From Strigamia acuminata (taxonomy: Eukaryota > Arthropoda > Chilopoda > Geophilomorpha > Linotaeniidae), in assembly GCA_949358305.1 (NCBI GenBank), contig OX442323.1, forward strand, positions 9,486,001 to 9,550,000: a stretch of DNA of 64,000 bases, in the 5' to 3' direction. Positions 11,387 through 21,400 of the stretch are shown here, one piece after another; the first letter of the stretch is position 1; each line of letters opens with the position of its first letter. The notes below the pieces were generated by a model that had not been told where the DNA came from, did not search any database, and worked only from the letters and a program-made list of their open reading frames with translations. The position numbers and the translations under genes were made by a program.

Positions 11387-12299
11387 TACAGTATCAACTT
11401 TTCTTTAATAAAATTTAATAAAATAGAATAAATAATAAAATTCAATAAAATAAATAGAAATTTCGCAATTCATTTACTTTTTAAGAAAATTTAAAAATAT
11501 GAGTTGCGTTTATTTGTAACTTTATTTGCATACTAAATGACAAGCTCGTGTCCGACTCACCAAGGCTAGGTTCATAGTCAATTGCCCAACTTCCCAGGGC
11601 TAGGTTCACAGTTGATTGCCCAAATCATTCTCTTGGAGTATGAAATTGATACTGCGTTGGTCGGACAAAGAGGGTGGGATCGCCAATATCAAATGAGAAG
11701 CAAAAAAGTTGGAATTCCCATTCCCACAACTAGATCATCACCCGAAAGGGTAAAATGTCATTTACCCTATCCTTCTGCGACCTGGAGTAAAAGAATTTTA
11801 TATGAAATTTTTGATGACCTTCATAGGGTACTTCATATTACACCATTTCTTTTATCTTTTTTTTCACATCAAAATTACAGATTTTTCAATTAATTTTTTT
11901 CCGCGATTTTTCAATCAATTTTGCAAGCGATGTTTCCAGCAATTTTTAATCGATTTTTTCAGCGTTTTTTTCAGCGATTTTTAAATAAATTCTTACTATA
12001 CTTTTTAGACATCACACAATATGGGAAATATGGACAAAGCAGTAAATTCGAGCTGTTTGTTTATTTATTTTCCTTTTATATTTGTAAACAGACTAGCAGG
12101 GTTGGTTGGACCTCCTATATTGTCCAGACACTCTAAGCTGCTGGGATCTGGTTCTCTGTCCCTACCACTTGAAGTATGATAATTGAGACTCTAACTTCAT
12201 TGCACAAAGTTTAAAAATTGCACAATTCAATTTGCTAGTTACTTCTAAATGGCCACTACGATGACCATTCATATTGAAGTTCCCCCACAGATAACCGGG
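11387..12299. other. Intergenic, AT-rich, minor direct repeat
   Basis: About 900 bp with no convincing gene; the open frames seen are low-complexity (Phe/Asn-rich). Two imperfect copies of a roughly 30-bp unit containing GGCTAGGTTCA lie at about 11560-11621. Confidence 0.45.
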
Positions 12300-12307
12300 T
12301 ATAAAAG
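12300..12307 (+). promoter_or_regulatory. TATA box of the JHAMT-like gene
   Basis: TATAAAAG in a GC-containing context (CCGGGTATAAAAGG), 142 bp upstream of the methyltransferase start codon at 12449 on the same strand. Canonical sequence and plausible spacing. Confidence 0.6.
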
Positions 12308-12448
12308 GATGACAAGCTACAATGAGAGAGCGGAAATAAATTCGACTTTTATTGGCAAGGCATTGGCGACAACTCGACGCTTTGCCGAGAAACTTTGCGT
12401 TTTTGCAGAGCAGCTTTTTTATGCTTTACATTTTACTTGCGGACAATA

Positions 12449-15400
12449 ATGGAAAATGCTCAATTATACGCGATTTCGAGCGCGTCTCAGAAACACCATG
12501 TGTCCATCGTGTTGAGCGAGTTCGTGCCATTGATGAAGTGGTCGAAAAACGACGTGATCTTGGACGTGGGCTCCGGCAGTGGAGACACCACTCGCAACTT
12601 GCTGCTGCCCATTTGTCCGGAGTTTGGGCAGATGGTCGGCATCGATTGCTCCGAGAAAATGGTCAATTACGCTCAGGATCATTTCCAAAACAAACAACTT
12701 TCATTCAAAAAAATGGACATTGTTGACGAGGTCATTGTTGACATGTTTCCGCAAGGCTTCACCAAGATTTTCTCCTTCTTCTGTTTCCATTGGATTCAAA
12801 ACCAGAGGTAGGGTTTTAAAATTGTGTTTTCGTTTTTAATCTTTAATGTTGATGCATTTTTAGAAAAGCTGTGTGTAATTTGTACAAGTTGCTTCAGCCA
12901 GGTGGGACATGTTTGCTCGTTTTCATCGCTCGATGTCCAATTTACACTATGTACGAGCGAATTGTTAAGAATCAAAGATGGGCGCCTTACATGAATGTAA
13001 GAGAGTCTGGCGCGTTGCACAGTTGCACGTTTGTTTATTCGTCAGTTTTTTAAAGAACTGGGAAAAATTTATACCGGTCCACCAGAACATCACCGACCCC
13101 ACAACCGATTTCAGATCAACGCTCGAAAATTTCGGTTTTTGTGTTTTGAAATGCGTGGCACCAGAATTAAGTTACGGTTACGGCTCCCCAGCGGGCTCCC
13201 CAGCGGGCTCCCCAGCGGGCTCCCCAGCGGGCTCCCCAGCGGGCTCCCCAGCGGGCTCCCCAGCGGGCTCCCCAGCGGGCTCCCCAGCGGGCTCCCCAGC
13301 GGGCTCCCCAGCGGGCTCCCCAGCGGGCTCCCCAGCGGGCTCCCCAGCGGGCTCCCCAGCGGGCTCCCCAGCGGGCTCCCCAGCGGGCTCCCCAGCGGGC
13401 TCCCCAGCGGGCTCCCCAGCGGGCTCCCCAGCGGGCTCCCCAGCGGGCTCCCCAGCGGGCTCCCCAGCGGGCTCCCCAGCGGGCTCCCCAGCGGGCTCCC
13501 CAGCGGGCTCCCCAGCGGGCTCCCCAGCGGGCTCCCCAGCGGGCTCCCCAGCGGGCTCCCCAGCGGGCTCCCCAGCGGGCTCCCCAGCGGGCTCCCCAGC
13601 GGGCTCCCCAGCGGGCTCCCCAGCGGGCTCCCCAGCGGGCTCCCCAGCGGGCTCCCCAGCGGGCTCCCCAGCGGGCTCCCCAGCGGGCTCCCCAGCGGGC
13701 TCCCCAGCGGGCTCCCCAGCGGGCTCCCCAGCGGGCTCCCCAGCGGGCTCCCCAGCGGGCTCCCCAGCGGGCTCCCCAGCGGGCTCCCCAGCGGGCTCCC
13801 CAGCGGGCTCCCCAGCGGGCTCCCCAGCGGGCTCCCCAGCGGGCTCCCCAGCGGGCTCCCCAGCGGGCTCCCCAGCGGGCTCCCCAGCGGGCTCCCCAGC
13901 GGGCTCCCCAGCGGGCTCCCCAGCGGGCTCCCCAGCGGGCTCCCCAGCGGGCTCCCCAGCGGGCTCCCCAGCGGGCTCCCCAGCGGGCTCCCCAGCGGGC
14001 TCCCCAGCGGGCTCCCCAGCGGGCTCCCCAGCGGGCTCCCCAGCGGGCTCCCCAGCGGGCTCTGTTGGTCTGCTGACCATTTTTAGTATGTCGATGCAAA
14101 TAGATCCGATATATTTCATTATCTTTTCAATTTTTATTAGCCAATTGCTGTATTTACTTATCTTCGAGTCATTTATTGCATTTTCGGTTATTTAATGCTA
14201 TTGTCATATTTTATAGCATGTGGCACCATGCTTCTTGTATCCCATTTACTTTATTTCGATTTATTCTCCAAATTGTATTATTCAATTCCGACACTAGGTG
14301 TCGCTACTCACTTGAGTGACATCCAAGATGGCTGCTGCCATGATTGAGCAGTGCCAAGCTGTTTTCTACTTTGTTTTGGACTCATTTCGTAATGTATTTT
14401 CGATTAAATCTTTTTATGTTTTTATTTAAACATTTGTCTTATGTTTCACACGGCATATAAGTGTAATTACACGGCCGTTATTTACTGCATAGCGAATTCG
14501 CGAGTATTCTGCGAGTCGCGAAATTCGCGAGTATTCTGCGAGTCGTGTTTCGACTCTGTTTTTCGTTTTTCACTCGATATTTCGAGTTATTTCCAGTGCT
14601 CCTCTGCTACAATTGGTAGCAGAGGATGGTTCTGCTCCTCTGCAGCACGCATTCCACTAATTTATCGCTTAATTTCGCGAATTTTCGCGTTTTTTTCGGC
14701 GATAATTTGATCTATTTTCAGATTTTGACGCCGATTTTGCAGTTTTTCGTCTCGAAAACGTCTTCCAGACGTTCCACCGACGTTCTACAATTAATTTTGC
14801 CGAGAATTCCGCGGGTCACGCGAATTTTCTGGCAAATTTTTGTTATTTTCAGATTCGACGTGGATTTTCTTCGAGATTCAACTCGACACCGCCGACGAGG
14901 CGTGTTCTCATCAAGAAACGGGCAAAACCCGCTGTATTCACCCCGGAGTGTCTACAGTAGCGGCGATCTGATTATTTTCGACGGATTTATTGATTTTTCC
15001 CTCGTTAATTCGAGAAGAGTTCGGGTTTTGGAAATCCGAGCTGCGTTTTTCACTTGCTTTTTCGAGAAAAGCATTTATTCACCCGTGTTTTTTACACGAC
15101 GGTGTGGTGACGATCCCACACAGATTCTCCATTTCGCCTTATTTATTTTTCAGAGTCGTAATTATTTTGTTAGAATTAAGGGGGATTTTGGTGTGGGACA
15201 TTTAGTATCCTCGGCGCCCTTCACTCGAATCCGAGTAAGCGTCGTTGTATTCCCCGATAGTGCTTGTCGTGGTACAAGTGAGGTTTCCCGCGGCTCCAGG
15301 CAGTCGAACGGACCCTCTCAGACTGGCTATCGGGGGTTATTTGATAACTTCAGAAGTTATCGCCCCTTTTCGGTATTCCGCTTCGATCACCGCGGGATCA

Positions 15401-18400
15401 GTGCTGTGTTTGTGTTGTGCATCGAACGTTTAAGTGTTTCAAATCTAGTGCGCCAATACCACTCTCGTCGCTTCTGTGATTTTTCGTGTTTGGTCTCGTC
15501 TTCGCTGCTATCATGCAGAAAGTGGGCGATCCGACCAGCGGCAAAGTTCCCGTGCTCGCCGTGGGGAACTATGATTCGTGGCAGAGGAGCATGAAAATGC
15601 TCCTCAAAGCTGAAGGCCTGTGGCACCACGTCACGGAGGACGGCGAAATCGATTATCTCAAAACCGCATCGGAAAAAGAAAAAGTGAAATTTCAACGCAA
15701 AAAGGACAAGGCTCTCGGATTAATATACTGTTTTGTCTCAGAGGCGAAGAAATCCGCCCTTGATAACTGTGATACACCGAAAGAATCTTGGGACAAGTTG
15801 GCCCAGATCTACGCGCCCAGTTCTCGCGCGCGCCAAGCCGCGATGCGCTGGGAGTTCCTCGAACTCAGCCTCAAACCGAACGAGGAAATGGCCGATTTTA
15901 TTGGCCGTGTAGATTACCACGTCAGCCAACTTAAAGCGGTCAAAGAAGAAGTGTCAGATATACATCATGCATACCAATACCTTCGACGCTTACCTCCAGA
16001 GTATTCTCAAGTTTCGTTTGCCATATATCATTGGCCGGATGACAAGTTCAAACCGAAGGAAGTGGCCGAACAGCTCCTTTCGGAATACATGCGCCTGAAA
16101 TCGATGCGTACGGACAATTTCCAACAATCCTCGGCGCATGCTTCCAACACTGATCAGTCTCGACAACGAAACCCGTCTCGACCGCCTCGTGACATTTTCA
16201 CTGTCCGATGTTTTAATTGCCAGGAATTAGGGCATTATGCAAACAAATGCCCTCATCAGAAACGCGATGGTCAGAGTCGCCCGGCTGCGCAAGTTCAACG
16301 CTCATCACGCAGCAAGAGCCGTCGTCGAAATAAAAATTCGGCGAAGCAGGACGATTCCAAACCGCGAGGCAGTTCCAGGCCACGTCGAGATGCGAACTTC
16401 TTTGTCAATTGTCCCCAAGTAATCGAGCGCCCCATCGCACATTTTATGCAGTCAAATGAGTGGATCGTCGACTGCGGGGCCACCGACCACGTCTCTCACA
16501 TCCAATCGTGGTTTACGAACTTTGAACACATTACGCCATTCGACATCGAGCTTGGACAGGGCAAGTCCAAAGTGACCGGACGGGGCAATGTACGACTTCA
16601 GACCTCGATTGACAATTTTGACTGTTTCGTAACTTTACATAATGTCTTGTTTGCACCGAACTTTGAGGCGAATCTAGTCTCCGTGAGCAAAATCGACAGA
16701 AATAAGTTTCACATTCATATTTTCAACGGGGAGATCAATGTTTACCAAACAGACATTCGCTCTTCAGTTCTCCGAGCGAAAGAGAAAGGCGGATTGTATT
16801 ACGTGGACGGACTTTGCGCTACTCCGACTATTTCGACAACGGTTTCAACGTCTCATCAACCGGCTCCGACAGTTCCTGTCAAGACTTTAGTCACTTCAGA
16901 GGTTGATTTCGAGCCCATTCCGAAACCGAAGCAGAAATCGAAAAATAAAACGGAGTTTATGACGGATTTTCGTATCGAGTTGTCACCTTCTAACGTCGTG
17001 AACCAAATTCCGACCCCAACTCCTACCAATCCGTTACCAAATCCTAATCCTCCGCAAGTCCAGCTACCATCTCCCGTCCCATCCTATGCTGACGTCTCAC
17101 AGTCAATCCCGACATCTCCCGCTGCCAAAAATCCTTCTCCACCCAAAAAGGAGACTGTTGCTAATCCGACGGCAAAGAAAGATGCAACCGGCTTATGGCA
17201 CAGCCGACTTGGCCACCTTCATACCAACGCCATGCGTCTTCTGGCAGCCAATGATCAGGTTTATGGCATGGAGCCTGCGGAAGTACGCCAGGATTTGGCG
17301 TGCAACGACTGTCGTATTGCAAAATCCATCCGCGCTTCGCATAAGCCCGATCCAAATCCGATTACCACCAAGGCACTGGACCTCTTGCACATGGACGTCT
17401 GGGGGCCAGCGGAAACGACTTCAATTGGTGGAGCTCGATTTGTCTTCACGATCATCGACGACGCGACCAGATATTGCTGGATTACACCGATTGCCCAAAA
17501 ATCCCAAGTTTTTGGTGTCTTTAAGGATTTTGTCGCTCGGATTGAACGCGTCGCCAATACTCGAGTCAAAGCCATTCGTTCTGACCGCGGCGGGGAGTTC
17601 ATGTCTAACGAATTCCTCAATTATCTCCGAGAGAAGGGCATCGAAGGTCAACGCACCAACCCAAACTCGCCCGCTATGAACGGCACTGCGGAGCGGATCA
17701 ACAGAACAATGGCCGACAACGTGAGATCGATTTTAAGCGAAACGAAACTTCCGAACGACTTGTGGGCGGAAATCGCAGTCACATTCGCTTATATAAAGAA
17801 CCGATCTCCACATTCTCGTTTGAACAATCAGATCCCTTACATCTTGTGGCGACAGCGTGCCCTTTCACTACGACATCTGCGCAAGATAGGATCGAAATGT
17901 TGGGTACATTTTACTACCCCAGGTCGCAAGAAACTTCAGATGCGTGCCTGGGAAGGTTACATTGTTGGATACGCTGTCGGCACACGGGGATATCGAATCT
18001 GGAACCCACTTGACGATAAAATCACAGAATCAACTCATGTCCGAATTGATGAAAAGCAATCCTATCGTCGAACTCTTCGAAATGGAAACGGAAACGGAAA
18101 TCTACGGCAGTACATACCGTACTCGAATGTTGACCACAGTCCGAACGTTCAAGATATCCCGCAGTCGACTGTCACATTCGACGAGAACATTCAGTATCTC
18201 GATTGGCCAAAAGGATCGGACTCGGACCATGAATACTCATCATCAGACGAAGAGTCTGAGATGCCGCCATTAGAAGAGAGTTCGAGCTCGGCAGCATCTG
18301 CACAATTCCAGACACCGGAACGTCAGTTTCAAGAAGCATGTGCTTTGAGATTGCCGAGTTCCGACAGCAATCTAGGTGATGACACGGATCGTGACATTGA

Positions 18401-21400
18401 TGATATCGATGAAGTTTCTCTCGTGCCAATATCTAACTACACTTCCCCTCACATGTCACCGCAAACTTCACCTCAAACATCACCCCCGTTATCTCCACCT
18501 AGTTCCCCAAGCAGATTTGTGACGACACGGAGAAGAGCGGGTACTTCCGTTCTCCAACATACAATACCCGTTTTCGATGCTGCACCTATGTCTCCGGCTC
18601 CGCTTCAAGGAACTGAAGGAACTGAAGTGGCACCTACATCTGCACACCGAACCGCATTCATGTGGAGATATGTCGGAGGAGATTCGCATTGCGCACGTTG
18701 GAGACGTGAAGAACATCTCCGCAAGGTTCAGAGACCCGGAAAGATTGACACCGATGTATATTATTTCCCGGAACCGGATGTGCGACTACGTTCACGCGGG
18801 GACATCGAGAAATATTGTCAATTTAATCATCTCGAATATAACCCGGAACTCTTTTTCTTTGGCAGTATTGAATATACTACGCCTTCGATCCCTGCCAGAC
18901 ATGCGGCTCACCTGTGTCGGACGGAACCCGCTTCATTCGCCGAAATTCCAAAATTTCATGATGCGCCAAAATGGCGCGAAGCGATCGATGAAGAACTCGG
19001 AACTTTCAAGGAGCGTGAGGTGTACGTTGAAGTACCGAAACCGCCTGATACAACGATCCTCGGATGTAAATGGATTTTCAAGTTGAAGTCCGACGCCACC
19101 GGCAAAGTTACTCGTTACCGTGCCCGCCTTGTCGCTCAAGGTTTCCGACAAACTCTCGGCGTCGACTACGATGAGGTTTTCAGCCCCGTCGTGAACTTTG
19201 TTCTCATCCGGATGTTCTTTTGCTTGCTTGTCATTCTCCGCGGATGGAAGGACGCACACCTCGACGTAAAGTGTGCCTACCTTTATGGCGAGCTCGAGCA
19301 CAAGGTATATATGCGGATTCCGGCAGGTGCGACTTGCACACACCCGAACAACGTTTGGCTTCTGATAAAATCCCTCTACGGCCTCCATCAATCCGGAAGG
19401 CAATGGTTCGAGAAGCTAGACGAAACTCTTCGAGCGCTCGGATTTCGAAGACTGCCCGGATGCAATTGTGTTTATTCTTTTGGGACTTCAGCGTTGATGC
19501 TGGTCTACGTGGACGACATCGTTCTTTTCTACGCTAACGACACCGTCCTCGATCGACTCATCGTTTTGATCAGCACCAAGTTTCAAATCGTCAACTTGGG
19601 TCCCATCACGAAATTGCTCGGCGTTGAATTTATCCGAGAGGCTGGCAAGACTTTCATTAGCCAGCGGATGTACATCTCGAAGATCGTTAAAAAGTTCGGA
19701 ACCGTCGCAAATAACCTCGTCAAGGTCCCTGTTACTCCGGGAACAACGCTCACTCGGGGACCGACCGAGAACTTGATCGATTTCCCGTATAGATCGCTCA
19801 TTGGATCGCTATTGTTTTTAGCGTCGCGAACACGTCCCGATATCTTATTTTCCGTGATTTACCTGTCGCAGTTCAACACGTGTTATACTCAGGCACACAT
19901 CAAAGCCCTACTCCAGGTACTTCAGTATGTCTCGAACACCATTGATTATTGTATCGAATTATCGGGATGTGGATCAGGACAACTGTGGGGATACACAGAC
20001 GCATCGTGGGCATCGGATACCGCTACATCGCTTAGTTTCGGAGGCTTCATTTGCTACATCGGACAAACGCCAATTGGATGGACCTGCCGAAAACAGACCA
20101 CCGTGGCTTGCTCAACAATGGAAGCCGAGTTCCTCGCTCTTGTTGATGCAGTTAAAGAATTTTATTGGCTCCGACATGTTTACTCCGAATGTCCGATGTT
20201 AGATCCGATTTCTCGTCCCGTTATCTACTCCGACGCGCTTGCTGCTATCCAATTCACCGCGAACGATATCGAGAACAGCAAGACGAAACACATCCGCGTC
20301 AAGTTCCATTGGCTTCGGGAGTGGTACACGGCGGGACAGTTTGAACTTCGGAAAGTGCCCGGCGATCTGAACGTCGCCGATATATTTACAAAGTGGCTCG
20401 GCTCGGAAAAACTTCGTTCACTCATCTCGAGAATCTTCCGGCCTTGAGTACTTTTGACATTCCTAGTTTAGTTTACCCGACATCGAGGATCATCGAGTTC
20501 CAGTGGGAATATTCGGGCTTCCGTAGAGTTCTTCAATGACAGTACCCGGCTCGGTGATTCGAACTTTATCTTTTGTCTTTTCTGATAACACACTGTAATT
20601 CCAGTACCCGTTCTTTATTTCCCCCGAATTTATTTACATCGAAGGGGGGATTTGTTGGTCTGCTGACCATTTTTAGTATGTCGATGCAAATAGATCCGAT
20701 ATATTTCATTATCTTTTCAATTTTTATTAGCCAATTGCTGTATTTACTTATCTTCGAGTCATTTATTGCATTTTCGGTTATTTAATGCTATTGTCATATT
20801 TTATAGCATGTGGCACCATGCTTCTTGTATCCCATTTACTTTATTTCGATTTATTCTCCAAATTGTATTATTCAATTCCGACACTAGGTGTCGCTACTCA
20901 CTTGAGTGACATCCAAGATGGCTGCTGCCATGATTGAGCAGTGCCAAGCTGTTTTCTACTTTGTTTTGGACTCATTTCGTAATGTATTTTCGATTAAATC
21001 TTTTTATGTTTTTATTTAAACATTTGTCTTATGTTTCACACGGCATATAAGTGTAATTACACGGCCGTTATTTACTGCATAGCGAATTCGCGAGTATTCT
21101 GCGAGTCGTGTTTCGACTCTGTTTTTCGTTTTTCACTCGATATTTCGAGTTATTTCCAGTGCTCCTCTGCTACAGGCTCCCCAGCGGGCTCCCCAGCGGG
21201 CTCCCCAGCGGGCTCCCCAGCGGGCTCCCCAGCGGGCTCCCCAGCGGGCTCCCCAGCGGGCTCCCCAGCGGGCTCCCCAGCGGGCTCCCCAGCGGGCTCC
21301 CCAGCGGGCTCCCCAGCGGGCTCCCCAGCGGGCTCCCCAGCGGGCTCCCCAGCGGGCTCCCCAGCGGGCTCCCCAGCGGGCTCCCCAGCGGGCTCCCCAG

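Larger units (their letters stand above)
14063..21174 (+). mobile_element. Full-length Copia LTR retrotransposon, element 1
   Basis: 7.1 kb with LTRs at 14063-14611 and 20653-21174, a primer binding site, one intact gag-pol frame and a polypurine tract. It is bounded by a 5-bp target duplication GGCTC (14058-14062 and 21175-21179). It is inserted inside the 12-bp minisatellite, so the array resumes in register on the far side. The LTRs look identical apart from a 27-bp duplication in the 5' copy. That, together with the intact frame, indicates a recent, probably autonomous insertion. The gene order protease-integrase-RT-RNase H is diagnostic of Copia. Confidence 0.97.

Noticed and set aside
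12978-14195. Silk-like Gly-Ser-Pro-Ala repeat protein of about 400 residues (and a similar one at 21031-22317)
   Set aside because: All six frames of the 12-bp unit are open, the array lies in an intron, and it is interrupted by a transposon. The frames are a by-product of the minisatellite.
14626-15594. 322-residue open frame in the leader of Copia element 1, and a 206-residue one in element 2
   Set aside because: Low-complexity, Phe/Arg-rich, not similar between elements at protein level, and overlapping the gag start in another frame.
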